Notes under the pieces: model-generated
Told to the model about the DNA's origin: nothing
What the model saw: only the letters and a program-made list of their open reading frames with translations
The model's database searches: none
Program-made: the position numbers and the translations under genes
Shown here: piece after piece, positions 1 through 13,500 of the stretch
How the letters are laid out: the number at the start of each line of letters is the position of its first letter
How positions within the stretch are numbered: position 1 is the stretch's first letter
NCBI GenBank assembly: GCA_012295275.1
Contig: CM022667.1
Location: forward strand, 20,876,910 to 20,940,909
Direction of reading: 5' to 3'
DNA: 64,000 nucleotides
From: Chrysomallon squamiferum
Lineage: Eukaryota; Mollusca; Gastropoda; Neomphalida; Peltospiridae

Positions 1-192
1 CATTGTTAAAACCATAAACTATACTGAAACAATTAATTTGGCCTTTACCATCCTTCTGAAATGAACTGTTGTGAAAATCTTCAGAAATCTCTTATAATTG
101 ACATGCTTAGTATTTTCTGTGTATCAACAATTAAAATATCATTTTTGTATTTGAATTTTGGCTGCTATTTACATTTCTCAAAAATGTTTCAG

Positions 193-887
193 TTAATTGA
201 TGAACTAGACACCTATGACAAACCAGCCAACGGCAGTTTTCGGCAGTTGTGGCGAATAAGTGACACAGAATACGAATATCAGTTCTTCCATGCTCCAGAC
301 TACGGCATTGATACCAATACAACATTTAAGGTTTGACAATATTATATTTTATCACCCCAAAAAAAAAAAATGTAATGATGGATTATTACTTAAAACTGTT
401 ACAGTCTAGCTATTGCTAAAATTTCCTTAACAGTGAACAATAATATATTTATTTCAGGCTTTCCACATGGTGCTAAAAGTTTATTATGTTTGTTTTTTTC
501 ATCTGAAAGGGCATTTTTTGTTATGATACAATTTTTCATTTTTCCAGAAATTTTCCATATTTACTATAAATGTTAGATGCACTAATTTTATTATTTATTA
601 TTACATTAAAAGATGAAATATATTTTTAAAAATTATATGAGTGTTTTGATTAAAACAAATGCATGTATAAATTACAAATCTTTTAATTTTATTTCAGACT
701 TCAGGTTTACTAATTTTGACTGATGCTAATGTGGACAGAATAAGAAGTAACTATGTTTTTTAATCATTATTTTTCATCAGAATTGTGACTTACAAATAAT
801 GTTTACATACCTGTCAACCCATACAGCTTACCCATAATTTCACATGGTTAAAAGTGATTTTTAGTTATTTATTTTTATTTTGTTTAT

Positions 888-920
<33 letters not shown>

Positions 921-1004
921 TTACTTTATTTTATTATTATTAACTTTTTTTGGCTCTGCACCTTTAATTGTTTTGATTATAAGCAATGCAAAACCATAGA
1001 GCAA

Positions 1005-1039
<35 letters not shown>

Positions 1040-4000
1040 AATATAAATAAATTCATAATTTCAGTACACAGTTTTAAAAAATTGTTATAAATGATTTTGG
1101 CAGTTTCATTAAAAGAATTTGTAAAAAAATACTCTCAGGAAAAGTTAAATGACTCTATGTCAACATTTTGTGACTAAAGCCTTTGGATATGGGGAGGTGC
1201 AATCTCTGTTGGTTGACAGGAGTAATATATTATCAAAAAACTTTAAATTCACTATCATTTATATTATTAATTTATTAATTAGTATTTGTTATTGTATAAT
1301 CATTAACTGTTAATGGTTTTATTTACTTAAATTACTTTTTTCCCAGTTCTGGCTGATCTCTGATAATCTCTGAATTTTTTATATTTAGATGCTGGAATTG
1401 GAATTTGCGATCCTTACGGTGATCCACTTAACAACATCCCACCAAAGTTTCCATGTTTCTCCGGTGACTCTCAGTGCTTTACTCCTGACCAGTGGTGTAA
1501 TGGAAAATTTGATTGTCCAGACGGAGCTGATGAACAAGGATGTAGGAGAATTGTTATAGATGTTTTTAAATATCTTAATTAAATAATTCACTTTACTGCA
1601 GTGAATTCAGTAATAAAAACTATTTTGTAGATATTTCTAATCTTGAATAATTCAGTTTATTGTAATCAAATTCATTTTGTGTTTTCAGAAAAGGCTTTAA
1701 CATTCAAGCACATTAAGTTTATAATGTTTGATGATTTAAATTCTGTTTATTTTGCTACTTAATGTTTTGTTGATTAAAAAAAATAATAACACTAATTTTT
1801 GTTGTTTTTTCTTCAGGTGAAGTGAGTGATAACCAGGTGCGTCACAGATCTGCAATGGATAGAGTGAGTCGTGTTATGAGATTCTATGACAACAGTTCCT
1901 GGGCTTGGCAAGAAATCTTTGTTAAGTAAGAAAATAATATACTGCATTTAACAACATTTTAAGTTTATTATCAAACCTCACCATATTTTACATGTAAAAT
2001 ATTTTGTAGACTAAACATTACTTTTCTGATTTACAAAAAAATATTTTTTACACAAACTGAATTTATTATTGTATTTGAAAGGCATCGATTTGGACAAACT
2101 GTTTTAACTGCTCATTTACTTTGTTTTTCAGACCTGATGGCAGAGTTGATTTCCGAGTTGATGTTCCAAAATATCCTCTCTCTTGGGTTATCAATGGTTT
2201 GTCTGTGAGCAGAGAGCTGGGTTTGGGTATTATGCAGAGACCAATTAGAGTAAGTGACACAAAGATTTCGTGACCAATATCCACCAGAAATAAAAATTTT
2301 GTTTTGGTGGTATTTTCAGAACACTTCATGTCAAACATTTTCATAAATTAATTTTATTGCCTTCCATTGAAGACATCTGCATTATGTCATTTTATTTAAG
2401 ATGCGTTGAATTAAAATAATGTTTTTTTGTTTTTCAGTATGATGCTGCTCGCTACATGTACATTCAGGTTGAGACTCCAGAGGTAATTGTGCGGGGAGAA
2501 CAGCTTGGTGTTCGTGTCACAGTTTTCAACTACTGGTACGAGGATGATTACATTGAGGTAAAGTAAAAAAAATGTTGGGCTCTGCACCTTTAACTGTTTT
2601 AATTATGTATCATTAAAACAACGGTTTCTAAAATCAGTACAAGTTATTATTTCAAAAACTAGGTTGCTTGTATTATTAAAGGAAAAAAGTGTTATTTCTT
2701 CTTTTTTTTAAATATATTTGTCACTCATTCATTGAAATGTTATGAATTATAGTGTTTCCATTTTTAATTTGTTGAAAATTTAATAATTATTTTATGTCTT
2801 TTATAATTATTATTATCATTATTATTTATTCAGGTTCTTGTCACTATGCATGGCAGTGACAAGTATGAGTTTGTCATTGTAGAAGAAATGGGAATAGTAA
2901 ATCAATACAAACCAGTCACTCACAAGGGAGACCATCAGACTATTGTATTTGTAAGTTTATACAGGATTATTACAATTAAGCTCTTAGCAATACCTATATA
3001 AGAAATTAAAGATTTTTTTTTTTTAGTTGTTTTAATCTTTACAAATAGAAAAAAACTAGACACTGAGTTTTTATTAGTCTGACAGTTTTAACAATTTTAT
3101 ATTATTTGATTTTAAAACCACTTATTTGTGTAGCTAACAGTTTAATCAAATTAAGGTTTGTTCTTAAACATTATGATAATTTTCTGTGGTTGATTTAGAC
3201 TTAATAAGACATGTTGATTGTACTTAAAGATAATTATTTTAATTCTTCAGTTGGAACCAGGCCAGGCTAAAGACATTTATATGCCCATAGTGTCAACTCT
3301 GGTTAAAGGACAGTTTGACATTCGAGTCAGTGCTTCATGTTTCATGGAAAGAGATGAAGTTGTGAAAACAATTTATTTAATGGTAAATCTCTTCAGTTGT
3401 TTGTCATTCAGCTATTTATTTTGTATTTGATTAGTGACTTTTATTATTAACCGAACATTTATATATAATGTTTATTTTTATGGATCAATTTTAGTTAACA
3501 CCCATTAATTTTTCTTAAATTAATTTGATAGCATTTTTCTCAGCAAATCAGTGTTTATCTATTTTAATCTCAAATGTGTTAGAACCCAATAATGCTGCTG
3601 TAATGTATCAGATTTCTCTTTTTCTTTAGCTTAATTTGTTTTTGGATGTCCTGGATTCTGACAGTATAACCAGGATTTTCATTTCTATTTCAGCCTGATG
3701 GTGTACAGAACTATTACCACACTCCATACTTGATTGATCTCATTACTAATCCTTCCATAATTTTCCCTGATTTCAATGTAAATGTTCCAGAACAGTTTGT
3801 TATTCCGGAACAAAGACAACATCTCTATGTGCCAGGATCTGCCACAGCTCATCTCAGTGTATTTGGTGAGATTTCATTATTTATTTAGTCTTTCCAAGTT
3901 ATTCCAGGTGTACCAGTGTTCATAAAAACAAACGGTCTACATTATTTTGTTTGTCAAAATTATTTTCAGTTATATTGTCTACCAGTGTTAGCTAATAAAA

Positions 4001-7000
4001 AAGTATGATACATTAAAAGTAATAATGATTTTACACTTTTACAACTATAGAAACAGACTTTTTATTTCTTAAATTCTATAATTTTATTACAGATAAAAAT
4101 TAGAAAATATGTTTTATTTAAAATAAATTGTCCATGCAAAAAATGTTTTATTATTATTATTATGACTGATGAACGAATAAATTATTCAGCTATTTAGAAT
4201 TAAGATTGTGTTATAAAAAATTATTTGATTTTATTAAAAACATTGCTAATAAAAAAATATATATATTTTTAGGTGATGTAGTTACACCAGGGTTCTTTCA
4301 AGAGTATTTGAATGCAGAAAACGTTTTAATGAGACCATATGGGACTGGTGAAAATATTGCATTTAATTTTGCATACAATTTGTTAACCCTGCGTTTCATG
4401 AAAGCTTCACAGCAGCTAGATGATAAAACACTACAACAGAATCTGCATTATCTGAACATAGGTATGAATTTTTAATAACAAACTGAGCTGCACTTAAATT
4501 ATTTTATACAATTTACAGTAATTTAGATTGTTTTCATTAATTGGAATTGTTACAAATGCTTATCTGCTTATAGATCAGTGTTTATTAAACAATTGTTATC
4601 ATTCACCCATGAATGTTTTTCAAGTATTTTATATATATATAACTGACTAAATTACGAAAATCAGCTTGCATATAGCTTTACCTATTTATTTCATAGACCC
4701 CTAAAATAATATTATTTACAGTGTTAGAAATTCTAATTTTATATTTATTTATTAAATTAATTTATTCTACTTCATTTTATTCTATGTTAATAACAAACTT
4801 ATTTTAAAAATAAAAAGTGTTATATAGTAATTATTGTAACAAAATATCTGATAGAGAATAAAATATGTTTTTTTCAGCTCTTCAGCGACAGCTTGGCTAC
4901 ATGAACCCTGATGGCTCATTTAGAATGTTCCGTGATGATCCAACACCAAGCTTATGGTAATTACATGCTAATATTTATCTGTAATGTAAATGCAAAAATA
5001 CTGACTGTTATTTATTTTGTACATTATTATTTTTTATTTTTTTTCTAATTGTTACTTGGGTGTAGTAATTTGGTTTCTAATGTGTTTGTTTCTCAAAGGT
5101 TAACTGCTTTTGTTGCCAAGACCTTATACAAAGGTAAATATGGTGAATGGGAACGGGATCTATTTATTCCACTAGAGCTCATCAACAAAATGGTTATTTG
5201 GATTTGTTCTCAGCAAAATGCATCTGGAGCCTTCAATCCTGGCAATCATACCAGTTATGACAGGAAAATGGTAAGATATATAAAATTGTTTGTAGTATTC
5301 TGTTACTATTATTTTCACAATGATAGTGAGAAGACATGAAAATAATTTTGAAAAGCTGAAGTTATGAATTCATAGAAAAATATTAACATCAGTTTCAAAA
5401 TCAAACAATTGTAAATGAAATTTGTATTTTAATATTTTAATGACTTTTTTTGATGGTAAATCTTCTTACAATCAGAATGGCTTTGCTAAATGTTTAGTCT
5501 GCCAGAAGGATAAGGTTTATCATTTTTTAACACAGTTATGTCATACTTTTCATGTTAAAATGAAATACAAACATTCTATAACATTTCACTATGCTATGAT
5601 GAAATAACAAACATTCTGTAACATTTCTCTATGGTATGATGAAATACAAACATTCTGTAACATTTCTTTATGTTATGATGAAATAAAATATTCTGTAACA
5701 TTTCTCTATGTTATGATGAAATACAAACATTCCTTAACATTTCTCTATGTTATGATGAAATAAAAACATTCTGTAACATTCCACTATGTTATGATGAAAT
5801 ACAAACATTCTGTAACATTTCACTATTGTTTCCAGGCTTCACAGAATGCAATCAAAGGTGACAAGATGTATGACAACCCCATTCCTCTGACAGCTTATGT
5901 ACTCATTGCTCTGTATACGACTAAAGATATTTCAGGGGTAAGATGTCACAGCAGTTTATTCTGAAACTGATAATTATAATTAAAAAATAAATTAAATTTT
6001 GCACCAGCTTATCTTTGTTTTAGTGTAATTTTGTAGTATGCACACCTTTTGACATTTTAAAAATTAAAACCTAAATGAAGAGTTACTTACATTAACTGTT
6101 AAAAATAGATGGATAAGCAGAAAAGTAATTTGATTTTGGAATGATGTCATTTCCAAAAATTAAATCTCTTATTTTCAGGACGCATTGCTTTGTGCTGAAA
6201 CAGCTCGATCAAGAGCAGCAAGTTACTTATCAAATATTGTAAGTGAAATTCCAGAGAATGAAATCTTTCACTTGACTATCACAGCATATGCATTATCACA
6301 AACTCAGGAGAAAAGTCGTGCAGCCTTTGACAAGATGTGGAAGAACAACAGAACAGGTAAGTTTGTCTCTGGGATATTTTTGGTTTATATTGAAATTCGA
6401 AAACCTCAGATTTTATCATAACTTTGTATATGACCAGAATTTTGCATAGGTGGAAAAGGTTAAATGGTTTATATGTTTGTATTTATGTAGGAATAGGTAT
6501 ATGTATATGTACATGTGTAGGTATAATGGTGTGAAATGGTGTGTGGGTCTGGGTGTGTGTTTGTGTTTGTGTTTGTGTTTGTGTTTGTGTTTATGTAGGT
6601 ATAGGTATATGTATATGTATATCTAAATGTGTATATATATATATGTGTGTGTGGGTGGGGAGTGTATATCTGTATATGTAAATGAATACAGTAATAAAAT
6701 ATGTTCTGCAGTTGCACCTTATGGTTGTAGTCATTAAAATAAGGCATTACAAAATTTAAAATTTTTGTGTGATTTGTCAGTAATGTGGAATGAGTTTTAC
6801 AACTTTGTTGTCTGAGCCAGATTTCACCACATTCACAGGTAAATGTGTTAAAGTCAAGTTTGATCACACTTGTTGATGTGAAACACTGATATCTTCTACT
6901 AAATTGTGACATGTTTTCCTGTCTTCAGAAGAAGAAAGTTACTTTGCTAATGAAAGAATACCTGCCAACCCTTCTGAGATTATAAACACTGTTCGGTTCA

Positions 7001-8498
7001 TACAACCAAGACAGGAACTGAAGAATGATGCCTATGGAGTCCAGTCTTCAGCGTATGCCTTGCTAGCACACATCGGCAATGACGGTTCCAAAGTGAGACG
7101 AGATTCACTGATGCGTTGGTTACAGAGTATGAGGAACAGCATTGGTGGATTTGCCTCCACTCAGGTCAGTTCTCAATACAGATGTCACATCATGTTATCT
7201 TAACAATAATAATAATAAATTTATTTTTATCATCTTTTCTGTAATAATTTTATTCTATAATTTTGAATCCTGAAGTTGCTAATTTGAAAATTAAATGTGA
7301 GAGTGTGCATGTGCGTGTGCATGTGTGTGTGTGCGTGTGTGTGTGTGTGTGGGTGTGAGTGTGGTATCCTGAACATTAAAGACACAATATTCTTTTGTTT
7401 CAGGATACTATTGTTGCAATGGAGGCTCTGTTCGAGTTCACCCAGGTTGATCCAAATCGTAATGTGTTTAATATGATGGTGCAGTTTGAGTCAACTGCTG
7501 AAGCTAATTGGAGAGATGTGAAGATAATTTCGAAGAACAACTATACACACCTACAGAGTTCTTATGTGAATACTGAAATTGTTTAAAGATTTTGTCTTTT
7601 GCAGAATCCTTATCTTGTATAAATTAATATACCATGAAAAAGTTAAAAGATTTATAAAGGATTCTGAATCAAAAAGAATAAATAAATCATTCGAATTTTT
7701 TAAAATATTCTTGAAATTAAGGTTGTTAATTACTTTTATTCAATATTGAAGTCTTCTATGATTTAATACTAATTCTTTTTCACCTATATCTTTGTATTTA
7801 TCTAAAATATCATCAAAGTACCATAATTGCTAATTACTCACACTCTTTATAAAACTAACAAATTAATATGTTAATACCTTTCTTTTAGCTTAAAACTGTA
7901 TGGGGAGCAGTCAAAGTACTCTCCCAGGGAACTGGTCGAGCTGTTGTTCAAGTAAGCTTCCATAATTTTCCATAGTTCTTTTGTGTTCCTTTTTCATAAA
8001 CTACACAAATTTCAAATAAATGTATAAAAAAGTTTTTGCTAATTATTACAGACCAGTTAATTAATATTCATAAAAACTAAATAGGAATGAATACAGCAAG
8101 TTTTTTGTTTATTAAATACATTTTTGTTTATATAATTAATTTGTTTATCCATTTTGCTCAATTGTTTTGGTTTAATGGTTTGCTGTAGCATGTTTAAGAT
8201 TACTTCAGTATCAACTTCATTCTTTCACAGCTGACAACAACAGTGAATGTTGAATACACTGAGTTCATTAAACCTACTCAGGATAATCTAAAGTTCTTTG
8301 ATCTTGTTATTGACTACATTGGCTGGGGAGGAAGAAACTTTTCAATTCTAGAAATGTCACCTTGTGTCAGGTATAATTTTTTAATTTTAAGAAAAGGCCA
8401 TTTTCTTTACATACAGAGCACCAACTCAAAACCATTTTTATTATGTTATTTTTCAAACATTGTTTTCCTTATTATGATTTTATATATAAACAAAATAC

Positions 8499-8533
<35 letters not shown>

Positions 8534-9594
8534 TATATTGTATTTTATCAGCATAAAAGAAAATGACTTACAGAAATGGGATGGGATGGGTGCAATATTT
8601 AACAGTTTTTAAAAATGCAATGTTTTCTATTGACAAGATCTTTGCACTTGAACTTATGACCTGTTTATTTTTCTATGTTTTGTTATATGCAGCTGGACAT
8701 ACACCCAGCGCAGTTTGACAAGTGGATTGGCTGTGTTAGAAATTGATCTGCCAACTGGATTTATAGTCATGAACAACACACTAAGAGACTATGTAAAGAG
8801 TGGAGAGGTACCTAACTTGAAACGAGCAGAATTCTACAGAAGAAAAGTTGTCTTCTACTTTGATTATGTAAGTTCTAAATATCTTGTGTTATTTCAGGAT
8901 ACCTCAGCTAATATTTGCTCCAGATAGTAGTATGGGACTGCTTTAACCATGGCTGTCCTTTGTTTTGTTTTTACAACTATGGAAAGGAGTACAAAAAAAA
9001 AAAAATGTTACAGCTTTGAAAAGGAATAATAATTTTCTGTAAAAGTAAACTTTTTTTTATCATTTAAGATAATTTATTTATTGATGTTATTTCAGCTTGA
9101 TGAAAGCAAGACATGTGTTCGATTCCGAGCAGATCGATGGTTTCCTGTTGCCAATGGCACCATCCAACATAAAATGAGAGTTTATGACTACTATGAACCA
9201 GGTTTGTATGTCTTTGTTAAATTATTTGTCTAGAAGAATGTATGGTTTTGAAAAATCTGGTGTTTGTCACAAGATGGCAAAATAAGTAAAAATATTTTTC
9301 AGATCTCTGCTGACTTTTCATTAATAAACTCTATGATAAAATTAAAAAATAAATTAAGTGCACAACTGAGTGACAAATTACTAAACTGTTTATTGTTGTT
9401 GTTTTTCAGGTATGCACAATACTACCATGTACACAACATTTAACTTGTTTGGACTGAATATTTGTTTTGTTTGTGGATCTTACCAATGTCCATACTGTCC
9501 TTCTTTCAACATGGCTGCAGTTGTCAAAGCTAGTGTTTCCACTGTCACAGTTCTGCTTGGATTCTTCTTACAAAAATATATTTTGTGGTCTTGA
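193..9594 (+). CDS. Mcr: Macroglobulin complement-related (Mcr/TEP6-like) protein, 3' part; thioester lost
   Basis: Secreted or surface alpha-2-macroglobulin/complement-superfamily protein; the 5' end lies before the window. Visible coding exons: 193-330, 698-746, 1389-1541, 1817-1925, 2132-2249, 2438-2557, 2834-2950, 3251-3382, 3694-3865, 4273-4461, 4878-4956, 5099-5270, 5836-5937, 6179-6356, 6929-7164, 7404-7565, 7889-7951, 8231-8370, 8693-8867, 9096-9201, 9410-9594 (2895 nt, 964 residues plus stop, all phases agree). Order: macroglobulin segment, LDLa module (visible residues about 85-114), a SSWAW segment like the family's W-x-W after the bait region, alpha-helical thioester-type domain (about 370-750), receptor-binding domain, Cys-rich GSYQCPYC stretch, hydrophobic tail. 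The thioester motif reads GTGEN instead of GCGEQ. LDLa plus missing thioester is the hallmark of Drosophila Mcr, known from septate junctions and phagocytosis. The 7565 donor (TAT|GTGAAT) is the weakest junction. A CD109-like paralogue is the alternative. Confidence 0.88.
885..1042. repeat. (TTA)n and (AAAT)n microsatellites in Mcr intron
   Basis: Ten TTA units lie around 891-921, and a run of AAAT/AATA tetranucleotides lies around 1003-1041. A decamer-level match, ggctctgcaccttta, occurs at about 952 and again near 2578 inside another intron of the same gene. It may be a short dispersed repeat, but it is too short to classify. Confidence 0.75.
1389..1819 (+). other. LDL-receptor class A module within the Mcr-like gene
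   Basis: The exon 1389-1541 and the first bases of 1817-1925 encode a six-cysteine LDLa repeat with the pattern C-F..QCF..DQWCNG..DCPDGADEQGC. The last cysteine codon is split by the intron (T|GT). The acidic DCPDGADE cluster supplies the usual calcium ligands. Its position between the macroglobulin ring and the thioester-type domain matches the Mcr subfamily rather than complement C3 or alpha-2-macroglobulin. Confidence 0.85.
4335..4358 (+). other. Degenerate thioester site (PYGTGEN) of the Mcr-like protein
   Basis: This aligns with the P-x-G-C-G-E-Q thioester motif of C3, A2M and TEPs. ACT (Thr) replaces the reactive Cys at 4344-4346 and AAT (Asn) replaces the Gln at 4353-4355, while both glycines and the Glu remain. 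The internal Cys-Gln thioester therefore cannot form. The surrounding domain is intact and in frame, so this is subfamily divergence and not pseudogene decay. Confidence 0.9.
5562..5826. repeat. About 39-bp minisatellite, nearly seven copies, in an Mcr intron
   Basis: The unit resembles aacattctgtaacatttctc followed by tatgttatgatgaaataca. Successive acattct anchors fall near 5571, 5611, 5650, 5688, 5728, 5766 and 5805, giving a 38-40 bp period. The array ends about 10 bases before the acceptor of the exon at 5836, so it includes the upstream part of that acceptor region. Confidence 0.85.
6480..6665. repeat. Low-complexity TG/TTTGTG-rich tract in Mcr intron
   Basis: An imperfect repeat tract includes a TTTGTG hexamer run at about 6549-6594 flanked by GTATAT-type repeats. 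The long open frame on the opposite strand here is a shadow of the repeat and encodes only a Thr/Tyr/His-rich string. Confidence 0.85.
7305..7365. repeat. (TG)n microsatellite in Mcr intron
   Basis: Interrupted TG/GTGC dinucleotide tract lying just upstream of the exon at 7404. Confidence 0.85.
8498..8530. repeat. (CA)n microsatellite in Mcr intron
   Basis: A near-perfect CA run of about 15 units lies in the intron between the exons at 8231 and 8693. Confidence 0.9.
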
Positions 9595-10500
9595 CCATGA
9601 ACGACATTTTACTCTGAACAACAAACACAGAAACATCATCATTGTTTGTAATTACAAACAGTGCTGTTTTCATTTATTTTCATTTTTTGTTTTTTTTAAA
9701 TTGTTTCGTTTTCATTAATTTTTTTAATTGATTTAAATGTTCAGATGTTACTACAGTTGTTCCTGAGTTAATTAAATATTTTAATTCATGCATTTGTAAT
9801 CAAATTTGGCCATTATGTAAAATATCAAAAACTTCCATAACCATGAGTTATGGGTTTTAATTACAAAAATTTAATAATTAGTAATGCAAGTATCAGCTAA
9901 TTTTTCATGAATATTTTATTAGTGGTTCCTTTAACTTAATTGTTTGTAATTTGTTATAAACCAAATATGTGTATGTTGTTAACAAATTTTACATTATGTT
10001 AAAAACTGGTGCCTTAGGCATTTTTGTAATTGAATTGGGATAGTTGTAATTGTTTAGTTTTCATATCCAAAAGTTTTAAATTATAATTAATTCTTGATTC
10101 ATTCACAGACAAGTTTTACTATAATTTATTGTTAAATATTTTCGTAAGTCCAAATATTTTTTTAAGTATTTGTCGAAAACTATATTTTTATTCCATAATT
10201 TATCATTTTTTAATGCTTTTTCTAATATGTTTATGGCTATATACTGAAATTGTAAATAGTTTTATTAAATTGTTGTACATAAAATGATTAGAATGGTCAG
10301 TTGTAGTTGATCTAGCCAAGAAATTAGATAATACTTGTTAAACCAACAAAATAGTTTGTTTAATTATTGATTTTGTAAACATTGTTAATAGTTTATATGT
10401 TTAGAAAAGAGATTTATTATTTCTGTAATGCCTTAGATTTTGTTTTTAACATTCCAAATGAAATAAATGTCTTGTATGACTATAAGCATTCACTATAAAT
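9595..10500 (+). other. 3' UTR of the Mcr-like gene
   Basis: AT-rich sequence without a supported ORF follows the stop codon. It ends with a canonical AATAAA at 10462-10467. The exact cleavage site is inferred. Confidence 0.6.
10462..10467 (+). promoter_or_regulatory. Poly(A) signal AATAAA for the Mcr-like gene
   Basis: This canonical hexamer lies about 870 bases after the stop codon, with T-rich sequence downstream (10505-10525). Several earlier AT-rich stretches could act as alternatives. Confidence 0.5.
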
Positions 10501-13500
10501 ATACATTCCTTTTTTCTTTTTTCTATTGTAATAACTTTTATGTGATTATATATGCATACATATATGAAAATTTGTATTTTTACATTTACTTTTTATTAAA
10601 AAATGTTTTTAAAACATTTATTTTCTGTTTTTTTTAATTTAAAATTACATCAAAACAAGCAGTTATCTCAAGAAAACCAAAATAGGGGAAAAAATATAAT
10701 ATGCCTCAAGAAATTAGTTATAATTTCAGCAGAGAAAATAATAAACTAAATAGACATTTCAGATAACTTATTTCTTATTTAAAACATAATTTTTAATGTT
10801 GATTTTTATTATTATTTATTTTATTTTTTCAAGAGAATTATTTTTGTATGTATGTTCATAGGTACCTTACATACACTTAATTATTATTATAAATATTTTG
10901 AAAAAAATAAAATAAATATTAATAAAAATCAAAGTTAAAAATGATGTTTTAAATTATAGCTCCACGTGTGTATTTTATTAAGACATTTTACTTGTCATAT
11001 TTTTAACAAATATATTAAATATACAATTGAAAAACAAGAACTGGGAAGAAAAATTGAAATAATGTATACAATTAGGACTTAAAATTTTGTTTAGAGACGG
11101 ACTGAAATATAAGAGTTCCAGAATAAATAGTGTCACATGTAAAATACTGTAAAACAACTATCATTATTTTCTCATATCAAAACTGTGTTGTAGATCAGCT
11201 GAATTTTAATATGGCTGTGTTGTCATATTTCTCTATATTAAAAAAATTGAGTAATTCAAGTTCTGTAGACTTGTTTCTTGATTGGCTGTCAGCAAATAAA
11301 ATTAAAATGTCACTATGGCAATACAATGGAAAAACATTAAATTTATCTGAATACTTACAATTCGGACATAATTTGTTGTAACCATAAGAAAAAAAAAAAT
11401 TGGTTAAAGGGAAGTTGAAAAAGAGCGTGGGAAGGTCCTTCCGTCACGCTTTTATTAATCTGAATCATAATTTACAAGATAATAAATAATGCAAGGACAG
11501 ATCAAAATTTATCACTGAAGATAAATTAAGCTTCTTTATTCAGTGAAATAAAGTAAATTGAAGTCTATATGCACAGATGATTTCGATGATTGATACACTA
11601 TGCAAATATATTTTCTTTTCATTTATTTATTTAAAGTATATTTTATTGATTCGAAACATTTTAAATGCAGTTCACCAAAGTCTTGAACCCTCCATAACTG
11701 CAAATTATTTAAATTATTACATTCGTGAATAAATATGAATAAAATAGAATAGTTAAAAAAAAAAAAAAACAACAACAACAAAAATCAAAAATTCATTTTT
11801 TTGTCAAATTGTTTGTTTTTTTATTCTGCGCTTTTATTTCAGCGGATCTTTCCTTCTTTTGTTTCTGTCCATCCCCAAAAGCTGTACTTTTTATCAGTGC
11901 TCGAAAATATAGAAATTTATTTCATCATGATTTATTGTGATTGCTAGATAAAATTGTTTATATCTGTAGAATTTATTTCTTTATTTATAAATGAAAACAA
12001 TATTGAAAAATTAACAGTGCCACATACCAAAAATATGACAAAAAGGGAAAAAAAATTCAGTATGTAATTGTTTTGATAAACGAATAAATAAACAGCTAAA
12101 GTTCGAATTTTGATAGAAAAATAATGAAATTAATTGTTTTATGACATATATTAAAGAGAACACATTTTCTTTTCATTATTATTTAATTAATTAATTTTGA
12201 TATTTGTATGTATAATATGAATATTAGAAAATAGTTGATATTTACAGTTGCCTATAAGGAACGAGGACTGCATTGGTAAATTTCTGATAGTCAAAAAAAA
12301 CAAAAAAAAAACAACATTAAACAAAATTTTAAAATTAAATTAAAAACAACAATAATAAAACAAAAATAAAATTTAAAAAATATAATGAAATAAAAATTAA
12401 AACGTATTAGAGATACGTGTTTGTATCTGTATGAGAGAAAGGGTACATGTTTTTGTGCGCGTGTATGTGTCTGTGTGTGTCACTAGGTATAGTTGCGTTT
12501 CTGTTCATGTCTGTACGTGTGAAAATTCTACCAGCAAATGTTTGAAAAGTATTCATGTTATACATAATGAGTTGGCAGACATACTTCAAACGTGTTCTCT
12601 GTTTCTTATGAAAAATAATTATTATTAATTTACCTGCAGTGACGCATTACACCGGGAGGTTTTTAATTCCGACTGCTGCAAATGTTAACAAGAATAAACA
12701 TTTATTAATTCGTTTTGTGACACGTTTTTGTGTTTGATGCTGCTAACAAATATTGTTGTCAAAGTGTATAATTTAGATACACATAATCTGCTTATTCGTT
12801 TTACTTCAAGTACTTTTTGAGTTATTAAATAAGAGTAGGTTTTAAAATGTTTATCACTGAATTCGCACGCCGACAAAAAAGTGTCAAGTAAGATATTAAA
12901 AATTAAATAAAAATCTAGAAACAACATTCGAAAATACTAGCTGATATTGCAATTTCTATTTATTTTTTATTATAAAAAATAAATATAAACAGGAAGAGCA
13001 GAATTTTAAAAATAAGATAAATAATAATAATAATAATAAAAGATTGATGACAACAAAATAGTGACGGTAACAATAGGTTAATAGCTACGTGACAGTGAGC
13101 AAACTTTACTTCAGTGGAGACAGCGGAGACTCAGTCTGACTACTGCAACAATATCGTACTTTCTACCATTACCTCCCAGAGATAGTCAGACGTGCATTTA
13201 GATACTGTATTTAACTTTATTTTTGCAAATCATCATCAAAATCTATTAGCTGCAGTTCTGTAGTTTCTGGGAAATGCAACGTTATGCATTTTAAACTCTC
13301 TTACACTTATTTCTGATACTTCATATTATTTAGCCAGTAATCAGTGCTTCTATAAACTCTCTCTCTCTCTCTCTCACACATACACACACACACACGTACT
13401 TATTTCAAATATTCACTTCAGAGTATGTGTATAATAGGTGTATAATTTTGTTTTTGTAAACTCAACATAGTCACCCTTAATTCTTGGTACACACAGACTA

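Noticed and set aside
5562-5826. Regular 38-40 bp spacing reminiscent of a CRISPR array
   Set aside because: The whole unit repeats with no unique spacers, and it sits in a eukaryotic intron; it is a minisatellite.
6469-6912. 147-codon minus-strand ORF in an Mcr intron
   Set aside because: It is the translation of a TG/TTTGTG repeat tract (Thr-Tyr-Asn-rich) plus unrelated sequence, with no motif or start context.
11130-11381. 83-codon plus-strand ORF in the intergenic region
   Set aside because: Some balanced composition in the second half, but no recognisable domain, no splice signals and no neighbouring exons; not supportable as a gene.
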